Assembly (NCBI GenBank): GCA_003439945.1
Contig: QVRM01005427.1
Location: 558,001 to 622,000, forward strand
DNA: 64,000 nucleotides
Direction of reading: 5' to 3'
Source of the DNA: Dermanyssus gallinae
Taxonomy: Eukaryota; Arthropoda; Arachnida; Mesostigmata; Dermanyssidae
In this document: positions 11,990-24,200 of the stretch, one piece after another
How the letters are laid out: each line of letters opens with the position of its first letter
How positions within the stretch are numbered: position 1 is the stretch's first letter
Notes under the pieces: model-generated
Databases searched by the model: none
What the model was told of the DNA's origin: nothing
What the model saw: only the letters and a program-made list of their open reading frames with translations
Program-made: the position numbers and the translations under genes

Positions 11990-13464
11990 TTCGTAGCGTG
12001 AAATACGAGCAAAAGATGGAACAAAACCCACGCGTGGTGAAACAGTACAGCCCTCTTCTATATGGCGGGTCGAAGTGCTTTGATGCGTTAATTCAACTGA
12101 CCACTAATTATGTATTGTTGCTGCCGTTATTATTTGTATTATGATTTTACTTGTGTTTCACACATTCATTTCACAGTACATTGTTTAACTTGCTGTCGTA
12201 CTTGCGACCGTCATATGACATAACGACAAGACTTGGTGTTCAGAGCTGTGAGAGAGAGATGAGTATGTGTGTCACCTCACCTGATGTCATTCGTGGCTGT
12301 TATCTCTCGTGTGCTATTTCGTCTATTATTTGCTTTCTGTGTGTTTCTCTATCCTGATTCCCCTACTTTTACCTATCCTTTTTCCGCGTAATTTTGCTGT
12401 TTCAAGATTGAGAAGTCACAATTGACATCGATGTATGCTGTCAATTGTGTGTTCTCTGGGTCGACATTGTCGGTGACAGAGCAATACGAGCGACAACAAC
12501 AACGACAACAAAAGCAGTAACATTGTTTTAATGCCAAGTAACAATATTGAATAGACAACTAAGCAAAGAGAGAGGGTAAAGCTGGAGAGAATCGGCTCCC
12601 GAATGTAAGGAGTACACGCTTGTGGGAGGGAAAGAGTACTACGGTTCGGGAAATTTACTAATATCAATCAATACAGTGTGTACCTGTTTCTGCTAGCATG
12701 TTTTTCTGTGTCATCGTATCTGGTTTATTGTTAGTTGCCGTAGCTGTTGTTCATACATTTCGTTCGAATGCTGACAGCCTGGCGCATGCCTGACCGCCAG
12801 TTCACCCCACTCAAGAGTAAAAACTCTATACGAGTGCGTTATGTAAGCGGTATTATCGTTTTAGACTTTGTTGTTGTTGGTGTAAGTGCTGTACACACGT
12901 GGACCTATCTGTAGGATCTCCTGGTCAACGAGGCCATTATTTTTATTAGAAACATTATTACGTATTATCTTACCGACAAAATTTCTCCTAATTTTAAGCA
13001 CTGAGGCGCACTGCTATGAGTGTATCGCGTCCGCCCACTCACAACTTCTTCATGTCGTCATGGTAGACGAAGGCGGCCGGTTAAATACGTTCGGTCGAAG
13101 TAATACCATGCAATTCTCAGCCTGGGGAGCGGGTGGTGGTTGGTGAGGAATCCCGTGCTGAGTTGAGGGGTTACTTTTACAAGCAGCTAATTCGTACGTA
13201 ATTCTAACTGCTACGACGGAGCTAATGTTGCTGCTGCTATTGGTCCTAGCACGTCGCCACTGTTAAAAGGAGTCATAGCAGTATATTAGAGCATGTTATT
13301 TGAATTAGTAGCAGCAGCAGTAGCAGCAACAGGAGGTTGTGTCTCATTGTGCTGTCATGAGGCAGAAAACTGTCGACTTCAAGTGCTTGTCGTCAGCTCT
13401 AAACTCAAACCTGAAGTCAACCATAGCATATAGCTATATGCATATACAGCGACAGTGATATATA
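11990..13464. other. No gene recognised
   Basis: About 1.5 kb with no conserved coding segment on either strand. It includes a short CAA run at 12,490-12,520 and AGC runs near 13,305-13,330. Confidence 0.45.
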
Positions 13465-13632
<168 letters not shown>

Positions 13633-14247
13633 AGCTCTGCACGGTTCTATGAACACGCGTTTGCACGTCTCTCTAGGAGGCTACGCCATGCCACAGACTC
13701 GAAACCAGGACATTGGTGCGCATGCCGCACGCTGCGAAATTGGAGCGGCGGCCGTAGTGAGGAGGCGAATCAGGAAAGACGATGATTGCTGGTGTTGCTG
13801 GCGTGTTATGTTAATTGAAAGTGGGGTGGCACGTGTTGGATCGCGGCAGAATAAATACGGCCCTTTGATTTGGGGAAGCGACGGGCTCTTATTATTATTT
13901 AGCCATTTTGTAAATATGATAAGCTACGAGTATCGATCATGTAGGCACATATTTCTCTCTGATTGAATATCAAAGCAAAACTCTCTCTCATGTGTCTGTG
14001 CTCGGGCGTCGACCTGTCTCTATCTCTCCTTCTTGCCTTCCTTCGGTCTCACGCTTTGTCTCACTTTCGAGTCTCGGTATTGGCGTGTGCTCTGTCTCTC
14101 ATTCTCTTCCTCCTACTATCTGTTGCCGTTGTGCCCCTACTACACTAGGCTTTTGACTACTTGCGGGTGCTTGCTTGGACATACTTAGTTGGCTGAGTGT
14201 ACGCTTACGATTTGGTGAGATGTTTGCTGTTTCAAAACCATCACCAC
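13633..14247. other. No gene recognised
   Basis: Complex sequence with a CT-rich section at 13,985-14,130. I saw no conserved product on either strand. Confidence 0.4.
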
Positions 14248-14249
14248 AC

Positions 14250-14285
<36 letters not shown>

Positions 14286-14287
14286 GT
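14248..14287. repeat. (TA)n array inside a perfect palindrome
   Basis: A TA run flanked by ACGTGCA on the left and its exact reverse complement TGCACGT on the right. The whole 40 bases is a perfect inverted repeat. Confidence 0.9.
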
Positions 14288-14409
14288 ATTTTCATCTCTA
14301 TCTCTTTTTTGAAAAGAGTTTTGCTTTCGAACACCTACCCTCGCTGGTATTCCATGCGTTCATCCCCATTTTACATTGCGGTTTGTTGCTGTCACTTTTG
14401 TCGTTTATT

Positions 14410-14485
14410 GCTACTACTGCTGCTGTTGTTGTTGTTGTTGTTGTTGTCGTCGTCGTCGTTGTTGTCGTCGTCGTTATTGTTAGCG
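14410..14485. repeat. GTT/GTC triplet array
   Basis: About 75 bases of GCT, GTT and GTC triplets on the + strand. Confidence 0.9.
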
Positions 14486-14613
14486 CGCCTCTGTTTCGGC
14501 CAGCTGGTCCATACTGATGATGTCACCCAATCGGCCGCTCTGTAGGTATGCGTGTGCGTCTTATCTTTCTTATGACTATCTTGACATCTCCCTACACAGT
14601 TCGATCGATACGG

Positions 14614-14619
<6 letters not shown>

Positions 14620-14655
<36 letters not shown>

Positions 14656-14832
14656 TATATATATATCATTTTATTCGATTTAGGAATTTAATATATACAT
14701 GTGAATGTTTAATCCCACGGCACCGATGGCTCACTCCTCATCTATCACTCGTGTCCGAGTGGGACTCTTGCCCGACCCCTGACGCTTATATATATAATAT
14801 AATATATATATATATATATATAGATATATATC
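14620..14832. repeat. Two (TA)n arrays flanking about 110 bp
   Basis: TA arrays at about 14,617-14,666 and 14,788-14,831. Both have ATTATA or AATATA phase slips. The spacer between them is not recognised. Confidence 0.9.
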
Positions 14833-15194
14833 TCTGAAGACGTACCCACGGCGCGCCAATGATGGCTTCCTCATCTCGACTCTCAGGATTATCAGCATCA
14901 TCACTGTTGTCTTGTCATTGTCGCCGCCGTTGTTGTCCCCTTAAAGACGTCAGAGAGACAACAATTGACAAACTGAGAGAAAACTGCAGAGACGCGCAGC
15001 TGCTGTACGCAACGAACGTTCGGTCTGTCCCGAGAGAGACAGGAAAATCACATAGAGCAGCGCATACCGTACGACGCACTCTTACGGAACGGCAAGCGCA
15101 GACTCAGGGCAGAGTTGAGAGGCGAATGAGAGAATGCGAGAAAAATAGAGAAACACGTTATGATGAAACGTTACGGGCGAGGGCTACCACCATT

Positions 15195-15440
15195 CTTGTT
15201 GTTGTTGTTGTCGTCGTTGTTGTTGTTGTTGTCGTCGTCGTACCAGCCAAGATCCGAGGACATCCGACGTATTGACGTCATCGTTGACCGGCGTCACAGC
15301 GGGTTGACCGGATTGTTTTGGGCTGCACGCGAATTGCTTTTGTTGTTGTTGCTTTTGTTGTTGCTGTTGCTTTTGTTGCTGCTGTTGTTGCTCATGCTAC
15401 TGGTGTTGCATTTGTTGTTGTTGTTGTCGTCGTCGTCGCC
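15195..15440. repeat. GTT/GTC and GCT/TTT triplet arrays
   Basis: Two blocks, at 15,197-15,242 and 15,338-15,438, of GTT, GTC, GCT and TTT triplets, separated by about 95 bases of complex sequence. Confidence 0.85.
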
Positions 15441-16495
15441 CCCCACCCCCCTCCCCCGCCATGCGTCACCGTAATCATCACTATTATGATTCTTGTCCGG
15501 CCACTACGATTACTATTACTACTGCAGCCCACACATTTGGGAATTGTCATCAGGTGGTGTGACGATACGATAGCGCGTGTCCGCGCGTGTCTCTCTCTCT
15601 GTGTGAGCTTGTATAAATGTATGTGCGTGATGTATATATATATATATATAGCGCTGCCGTCACCGCAGTCGTTTGGGCACTTGCCTGAGACCAGAAAACG
15701 TATGAAAATATGCATACGGGGTCACCAGACAAAGTCAGGGGGTCTTTATGCATATTTACATATATGATCCCGGTAAAACAATGACCGTTGACACTTACGC
15801 TATATATATATATATATATCGCATTGTCTGTTGTGCGAGATGCATAAACAACAAGTTTCTCTAGCAAAACGCAGCTTTGAGTCTAGTTCAGCCGAACACC
15901 GTACAACGCACTTTGACCTCGTTCGTTTACGTCGCTCAACCCAGTTTCGATATTCCTTTGATCAGGCCATGCGTCGTTTGTCTAAAATTTGTCTTCGTGT
16001 CTACGTTAGTTCTCCTCATGCAGTTGCAACAAGTCATCTGGTAACAATCTGGTAACTGCAGCCAACCCTCTCTTGCTTTTAAAGTATGTCTACCTTTTGA
16101 TCACCTTGTTTGTATCATTGGGTGCTGGGCGAGCTCGTAGTGTTTTTGTACATGACATGGAACGGATGATTTGGTATAACTGTTTTCATTAGCACGACGA
16201 CGTGCTATATAGAATTTTAAAGTAATTTGCACTAACCGTCTCCTACCTGAATATCGTTCAAAGGAGATGATACCGCAATTTTCGTATTTGCCAAATTTTG
16301 GTCGACTCTACAATGTAATGGTACCAGTGAACATCAGTAAACATCGATATATCCTCAACAGTGCCCCAGCAGCAGTCTGCCTTGCCTAGTGGCACAACCC
16401 TACGTAATTACGTAGAAGGGTATTACGCGCCGTTTTTTTACAGTCTCTGGTGGCTTGCCGTGCTTTACCGAAATAACCCGACTGCGACGTTGTCT
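15441..16495. other. No gene recognised
   Basis: Includes short (TA)n runs at about 15,630-15,650 and 15,800-15,819. No conserved protein segment was seen on either strand. Confidence 0.4.
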
Positions 16496-16496
16496 T

Positions 16497-16529
16497 CGTC
16501 GTTATCGTTGTTATTGTTGTTGTTGTTGG

Positions 16530-16566
<37 letters not shown>

Positions 16567-16581
16567 GGTGTTGTTTTTGTT
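16497..16581. repeat. (GTT)n microsatellite
   Basis: About 85 bases of GTT with a few GGT and TTT variants, among the purer triplet arrays in the window. Confidence 0.9.
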
Positions 16582-17650
16582 GCCGCTGATTAGTTTGTGA
16601 TGTTATTCTATTATTTAGTCTATAGCCCTGCGGTGGTGTCTCCCGAATTGGCGGCCGATTCCTGTTAATACGAGCTGTCGCTCTCACCGAACGCTGCTGT
16701 TGTCCGAACTAAGATGAGGCTGGGACTAAACGAATGTTGCGGTTTAGCGTCTATGATTGGCCTAACGTATTGTGCATGTGCATCACTGGCCGAAATTGTC
16801 GCTTTGGCCGCACGGCCCGCGTTTTGCCGTCGACGTCTCGTGGATGGCTGGCCAGCCTAATGCTGCGAGCGTGCTACTAACCGACTTAAGGTTTACACTG
16901 TTCTGTAAGCGAAACGAACAAAATCCGCCTTCGAGAGGATTGTGCTATGTCTGTTGTCTCACTTAGTTTCTATTTAGTACTTGTGGGCACTACCATGTAA
17001 TAGCGCTTTCTAAGAAAGGGGTTGCTTTTAGAAGGAGATGCTCTCCTCCTGGACTCTCCTCCCTCTTCGTTGCCTATAAAAGGCGGCTCCAATTGTTATA
17101 TCCATTTAGATGGTCTGCCGTCTCCCGTTCTTTCGAGGAATCTCGGGGCATGTGTCCCAAAGAGGCATCTTAAAGCGAATCACCGGAGTTCCTTTATCCT
17201 TTATTCCTTATATCCTTTAATTCTTTATTCCTTTATCCTTTATCTGAGCGGCCTTTATCCGCAATGTCGTCGTCGTCGTCATCATCATATTCTCAATGAC
17301 AATTGGATACAAAATCAACCAGAGACGATGATAGCAGCTCGATGGTAGTGCCTGTTGTAACCTTCTGTTTTTGTAGAGGAGAGTTACAAAAGAGGCATTC
17401 GGTCTGACCTGGGGAAAGTACCCGAAGAGAACGACAGGTTGATAACCTTAGCTGAGAGGCTTGGAATAAGTCGCTAGCTGAAGTAATCGTCCGGATACAC
17501 ACACATAGCGGCAGAGCTTCAACTGACTTTTTGTAGTAAAATGGTAGCAAAATGCCCACTCAGTTCGTTGGCGATATCCCTCGTATTGGCTATGGAAGGG
17601 TTAGGTGCTATAGTCGCTGAGGGTGGTAGATCCACAGAATGTCGTCGTCT

Positions 17651-17654
<4 letters not shown>
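16582..17654. other. No gene recognised; TATA-like motif present
   Basis: About 1 kb without a recognisable product. A TATAAAAGG sequence on the + strand at about 17,083-17,091 matches a core TATA box, but with no downstream exon nearby I do not call a promoter. An unusual set of four or five diverged repeats built on TTCCTTTATCC lies at about 17,185-17,260. Confidence 0.35.
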
Positions 17655-17689
<35 letters not shown>

Positions 17690-17711
17690 CTATGTTAGCA
17701 CTTTGAAGTGG

Positions 17712-17752
<41 letters not shown>
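17655..17752. repeat. Paired (TA)n arrays
   Basis: TA arrays at 17,655-17,688 and 17,714-17,752, separated by 25 bases of unique sequence. Confidence 0.95.
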
Positions 17753-17755
<3 letters not shown>

Positions 17756-18400
17756 AGAGGTCGTCCCTTTTCAACAACAAATTAATATGACGTTTTGTAA
17801 CGGCTGGTGGCATAAGTCCACTACTATATGAAGTGACTATCTTTCTGTTCGAAGGGTAATTACTATTATTTTCATTTGTATGGATATATTGTTACGCTTA
17901 CGACGGTTTTGTTGTAGTTGTCGTTGCTAGATGCTGGCATACGTACCGTAGCAGTAGATAGTGTTTGCATAAGTAAGCGTCGGCCGTTGAGAGATGTCGA
18001 TGACATTTGGGGAGAGGAAATGTGGTTATATAGCAAGCAGTAACCGCCAGAGAGTGATCGATCCGAGAGAGCTGCTGACGCATCGTGCTATCGTGCGGTA
18101 TATGTAAGATCGACCCTAGGGTGTATATCGGTGTGATCCGACAGAGTCAGTGGTGAGCCGACAGAGCCGATGACGGTACTGATCTAGCATTAATTAAAAG
18201 TAGCGTTTTTTTTTGGGCAACTTGTTACACCATTGATGTCACTGGTTACGCGTTTTGGAGTTGTGAGTCGAGTTTAGTCCGAACGCCGCTGTCTGGCATC
18301 TGCTGGTCGTATTCACACGCTTGTTTGTAGCCGGCGCCAGAATTCAAACGGATGGTGACAGATGCGCTCGTCTAGCTAGCTGCCCAATAACAGTTGATTC

Positions 18401-18404
18401 CTGT

Positions 18405-18466
<62 letters not shown>

Positions 18467-18467
18467 C

Positions 18468-18499
<32 letters not shown>

Positions 18500-18570
18500 C
18501 TGCTATTGTTGTTGCTGCTGTTGCTGTTGTTGCTATTGTTGTATATATGCTACTGCTGCTGCTGCTATGT
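18401..18570. repeat. GTT/GCT triplet array
   Basis: About 170 bases in which almost every triplet is GTT or GCT. All three + strand frames are open, giving poly-Cys, poly-Val/Ala or poly-Leu. That is the signature of a long (G-Y-T)n array and not of a gene. Confidence 0.9.
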
Positions 18571-18614
18571 TGTCTCGTATAATGCCATTTTTATAGCAAT
18601 TCTCGTTTGCTTCA

Positions 18615-18700
18615 CACTTGTCGTTGTTGTTGTTATTGTTGTTGTTGTTGATGCTGTTGTTATTGTCGTAGCGGCTATTGTTGTTGTTGTTGTTGTTTTC
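18615..18700. repeat. GTT-rich imperfect array
   Basis: A continuation of the triplet-rich block with GTT, ATT and GCT units, less pure than its left neighbour. Confidence 0.8.
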
Positions 18701-18991
18701 TATATATTGTTGTGTGCGTTGCAACTGTCCCTGTTTCGGCTGTTTTCGTATGACCGCTGGCCTGGGCCAGGGCCAATTGCTCCTGCCCTCGTCATTGCCT
18801 CTGACTTGATTCGTGGACAATATCGTCATCAACTATGCATAATTAACTATCTATATATACAGCAATTGCCACAAAGCGCACGCACGTTACTCTCACTACG
18901 CTGGCAATGCATTTCTCTTATGATTTACGCAACTCTGACGTAATGGGCAATGTCATTGTGAAAAAAATGTAGAAGTGATTTGTTAACTCCA

Positions 18992-19035
18992 CCACCACCA
19001 CCACCACTACCACCAACAACAACAACAGCAACAGT
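18992..19035. repeat. CAC then CAA triplet array
   Basis: About seven CAC-type units followed by CAA units. Confidence 0.85.
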
Positions 19036-19700
19036 CCATCACTACTGCTTCTCGTGTGGCTGCTGTTTGAATGGGCAGAGGTACAGGACGTCACCAGCGG
19101 TTTGTCGTCCATCCTAGCGCGGTCAGCTACACCCACAACCCTTAATAGCATATAACGGGAGCAACGTTTTTCTGAGTTTCGAAATCGAGTCGGCGGCTGA
19201 CTGCTGAAATGCTGACACAGCCACGACTAACTAAAGTAATAGACGTGGCAGTAGAAGTAGTTGTTGTTGTAGTAGTCGTTGTGCTACTACTATTACTACT
19301 ACTGATAAGAATCATAACAAGAGATAACTATAATCGCATGGATATTTGTTGTAGTACTACTAGTGGTGAGAGTAGCAGCAGCAAAACTAAAACTAGTAAG
19401 CTAATATGTAGTCGTGTCGATATGAACAAAACAAGAAGACAAATTATGGCCTTGACGAAAGGCAACAACCGAACGATTGATCATGTCACTCACTTCTGTG
19501 TACGACTTCTTGATGACAGTGGTAGTTGTGATGCGGAGGATGCTGATGATGGTGAAACGACGCCGAAATTGATGTTTTGTCTCGAGCATGGCGCTTTTCG
19601 ACCCAGCCAGTATATTTACATAATACACGCCGAATTGCTTGTTCATATACGGTGGACTACATCTACCACGTTTAAATATGCAGCGAGCTAGAAAAAAAAC

Positions 19701-19703
<3 letters not shown>

Positions 19704-19739
<36 letters not shown>

Positions 19740-19797
19740 TACGAGGACGGATCGGCAAGTATATATATATATATAGATACGAGGACGGATCGGCAAG

Positions 19798-19824
<27 letters not shown>
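19704..19824. repeat. TA arrays with a duplicated 22 bp spacer
   Basis: Two identical copies of a 22-base block beginning GATACGAGGACGGATC lie at 19,738-19,759 and 19,776-19,797, a 38 bp period. They are separated and flanked by TA runs. The identity shows a recent tandem duplication of a TA-plus-spacer unit. Confidence 0.9.
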
Positions 19825-19828
<4 letters not shown>

Positions 19829-20228
19829 GAGTGTAATTGTTCCTAATTTATCGTTGTTTTGTTTTGACCAGATCGATCAAGGAACAGTGGGCGTCCTGAG
19901 GCAGTCCACGACAAAGGAGTTCCTGTCATAGTTCCCACCGTTTCATTTTGCTTGCTCGAGTGCCGGAGGTGTTGAAGCAGCAATAGCAGCAGCAGCATCG
20001 TCAACAATAACAATAGAGCTCTATTATGGTATAGTTAGTGCACGCCACTCTTGCTAACTAGAGGAAGCGGAAAATCTGGCAGGAAAAAGGACCATCGCAC
20101 GCACGTGGCTCCTCTCACCACGATCTCTCTATCGAAACTGTTGAGGATCCCGACGGTCGCTAAGAGAGCTTACTCTCCGAGTGGGTGCCGGGTGCGGCGC
20201 ACAGCGCGCCCCCTGTCTGCACGACGCC

Positions 20229-20299
20229 ATGGCCATTCCGGCCAGACTGAAAAAGCTCTTTCCGCTGCGATCAATCGATGATCTGGTCAATATCTTCAA
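20229..20299 (+). CDS. Mnn1: menin exon 1 (start codon)
   Basis: Starts at the ATG and encodes residues 1-23 plus two bases. It contains the conserved LFPLRSIDD motif of the menin N-terminus. The donor is GTAAGT. Any 5' untranslated sequence lies upstream and was not delimited. Confidence 0.92.
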
Positions 20300-20834
20300 G
20301 TAAGTAACGGTAGCAATAATAATAATAATAATGAAGTAGGGGGAATCCCGCATTTATCTTGTTTATATCAATGGCCTTGTGTAGACGCGACGGAGTGATA
20401 AAACGGAGGGTACACGTGCAAATCGCACAACTGCATGAGTACTGCAATATGGTAACAAAAATCGCAATAATAGAGCTACACGTAACGGTGGCAAGGCTTC
20501 TTTTATCAAACTAATATACTGTATGCTTGCTAGCATTAGGCAGTATAGCACACTGATTACATGTTTTCTGTATATATATTATTATATTATGTTTGTTTTC
20601 TGTATATATATTATTATATATGTGTGTATATATGTGTATGTGCATGTATCCATACATATGCAGATCACCCGGTGATAGTCTTGACTCACTGTCCTTATAG
20701 TTGTTAAAGAGATGTATTTGTGATTATAATCGCTACTCAACCTGAGTGAATAAATATGAAATGTATTACATGTTTTCTATGTTTTCCTACTTAAAGCAGT
20801 CAAGAGATTAGCTATGCGAAAGTTGCCCAATTAT

Positions 20835-20868
<34 letters not shown>

Positions 20869-21220
20869 ATGTTTTTCTTCTTCCCTCGTCTCTGTACCTT
20901 TCTTTGGCCCTCACTCTCATGCACGCGTTTTTTTGCGTGGCCTGGTTTATTTTAGGTGTATGCTGGACGGACCAGCGGCTCCGGATCTGACGCTAACGTC
21001 CATTATTCTCGGCTACTTGGAGAACGTTCTCTGCGCGAAGCCTCCGAACGAGAATGCCGCCTCGGACAATGAATCCCAGAGTTCGGCGCAAGAAGACTTC
21101 CCGATCGTAAGTATTGTTCGTCAGCACGTGCGAGCTAATACAGCTAACGAATTAACGAATTGCACATTTAATCTGTAAGTGAGTGATATATCTTACACGC
21201 GCAATGTGTCGCTTTGTCGC

Positions 21221-21259
<39 letters not shown>

Positions 21260-24200
21260 AGTATCAGATTCTCAACAAGTTACATCCATAAAGTAGCAAC
21301 TTGATGATAGCTTATTTTCGCGTATTGTTGTCTTCTTTGCTATGCTTGGCGTAGGTGAACCTCGAGGAGGTGAGTGCGCTGTACTCGCAGTTCTCATCGA
21401 TGATCCGAGGATCGGTCGACCTTTCGGTTCAGGAGACAGGACCTCAGCGTCGGCTGACCCGTCCGCTCGTCAAGAAGATCTCGGACGTCATCTGGGATAC
21501 GTTGCACCGCTCGTACGGGCAAGATCGGCCTCATCTGCAAAGCATCTTCAGCTACCTCACCGGTAGGCGTCCGCGCCACATGCATGCTGCTTTGTATGCT
21601 GGGGGTCTCGACAGATATATACTTAGAAATTAAGCCTTGTTAGCTGCTGCCTATGTGCGGCGTTTACGTACATATGTAGAATGCATGCATTTCAATAGTC
21701 AAATGTATTTTTGCATATTTGCAATGGTTATGCAGCGTCCGGTATGGCCAGCGCATGGACGCGCCTTTTCTACAGCAAGCGCCAGTTGCCATGCGTTCAA
21801 CGTTTCCATTTGTTTCTGTGTCGTTGCTTAGAGGTTGCGGTATGACTTGCCCATAATAATAATAATCATCATCATCATCATCTATGTCGCTAGTCGCTGA
21901 CTTGCCGAACCGTTGCATATGATTGCACTACGTTTTGCGATATTGTGGTTGTTACTGTGTATGTTTTCGTTTCGCACTTGTCGTCGCCTGTGCGTATTTC
22001 AGCAAATAAGCTGGATTGTTTCGGGTTGGCATACACGACGGTGGCAGCCTGTCAGGTGTTGAACGTTAGCGATGTCCGCCTGTGTCTCAGCGAAGATCAT
22101 GCGTGGATCATGTACGTCGATGCTGTGACGGGCCGAGAAGAGACCGCGGAGGTGACCTGGCACGGTAAGTGAGCAGGCTCACGTGATCGACTCAATTACT
22201 TGGATGGAAAAGTAACATTTGTAGTATTACGAAATGACAAACATATGTTTCTAGTCTGTTGCAGAATATGAAGGTGGCGTTTAATTTGTAGGAGGCCGAA
22301 TTACAGCATACTTGGCATCTCTAAGCTAGCTGCTAATATTATTAAGCTCTTTGAATGTCAATGACGCAACAGTTTGCGGGTCATTGAGGGCCCCGGCGGT
22401 GGTCACAAGGTCAGTTCTGTGGCAGTTCGAAGAAGATGGGGTTAGCACTCAACGTTTTTAACTAGTAATATTGAGAATAGCTATCGTCGTACTTACGCGT
22501 TAGTATATAAACGGGACCATAGAGGTAATCACGGAAACACCGCTCGGGATGATGATGCAGATTCATGCATATATTTGCATGTGTCGGGAGTAAGCCGCAT
22601 TCGCACCGACTCCTCGGAAAATAAGTGAAATGCTCTGTAGTAAGGAAACCTTACCGTAAAAATGGTTCTAGAGTGTAAGCTATGCTGTCAGAAAAGTACC
22701 ATCTAAAATAAAGCCTTGGTCTGGAAGATCTGTAAGGCCATTGTGCATCCAGTGCTGCGTACACGGGCTTTCAGCCTTACGAATTATGCGGCTATAATGT
22801 TGTAATACACATACGATATTGTAAATAAAACGCACTTAAAAATAGTTAAACACAGCTTCCGAAGGTAAACTTGATGCTTCTGTAGGATCGCTGCGAATAC
22901 CCCGTGCGGCTCTAGACAATAAGGAATGCTCTTTTAAAGGTTCTCGTGGGCAATATATGCAAGCGCAATCGGCCCTCTTGATTTGGAAATGCATAACGAG
23001 GGCTACCTACTTCGCAATGTCTCAGACGCAGTCGCTGCAACCAGTAGAATGACCATAAGTGGCCACACTTTCTTCGATGTAATGCCAAAGTAATACCGAG
23101 CCTGGGGGGGTGGGGAGGAATCCGGGTTTAGTGGGTTTGCGAGTCTCACACTAGTCACGCAGGCTGCTAGTGGCGCATGTGCATCATGCATTCCCGAAAC
23201 CTCCCAGAACAAAAAAAAAAAAGTGACCACACTAAACAATAATCTGAAGGGAGACCTCTGTAAGTCTGCTGTAGGCTCATGAGACACCCAGATCCCAGAG
23301 GCACTGCAGCTAAGCATAAGTACTGTCTACGAGTGCGCTCAAAGACCTCCTCCTTTACCGAGAGAGGTATCCTGTTTTTGATAGAGGAATCGAGAAGGAT
23401 AATCGAACACAGTAGGTGCCGTCCGTCACTATTCTCCATTTCGAGTAATACACATTAGGTTGCTTTGAAATCTATATGTGTTCTAGATTTAATTTTTCGA
23501 TTGGTTCATGCGTAGAGAACGTATTATTCGCTCAAAAGCATGCCTCCAAGGTGGCAATGATGCTCACCATGGCCTGGCCGTAATTGTGTCATGGTTCCGC
23601 GTCCTTGCAGGCAAAGTTGAAGATAGACGAGGTCTACCGATATCGCTTTCTGAACGCTCGTGGCTCTATTTGAACGGACACGCGATTCACTGCAGCCGAT
23701 ACACTGAGGTCGCCGCCGCCATCTTGGCGATGAACCCATATGCCTCGTCAACCGCCGACTCGGAATTGCTTATACAGATGCAGAAGGTAATAAGCAAGAA
23801 AGTATACACGAGTTAGTCACGTGGGGTTTGCGCGACCCAACAGCTTTGCGTTCACATACCTCTGGTCTCATTGAGTTAGCGCATCTCATGCAATGCAAGG
23901 CGCTTTCTCTGATGTCACGACCGTTAGAAACATGTTTGGGGTAGCCTAATTATATGCATCTATTCATTATATGTGTATGCACATGAGCACACTAGGATGG
24001 GTACTTACTGTATGTATTAATTGCAGAAGCTGCTTTGGTTAATGTACGACGGAAATCACCTGCGTGGCTACCCGATGGCGCTTGGGATCTTAGGTGAGCT
24101 GGAGTCAATGCAAGACTCTCCCGAGGCTGAACATACTGCGCTGGAGCTGTTCCAAGAAGCAGTCGACATTGGTACGTAGAGTTCAATATGCGCCTGCACT

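Noticed and set aside
14859..15275. 138-codon + frame with an Arg/Glu-rich middle
   Set aside because: Ends in a GTT array, no domain, no splice context; likely chance.
17083..17091. TATAAAAGG as a promoter
   Set aside because: No coding exon or conserved start within reach; a nine-base match is expected by chance in AT-rich DNA.
18404..18943. Long poly-Leu/poly-Cys/poly-Val open frames
   Set aside because: All frames of a GTT/GCT array are open. There is no codon or domain evidence.
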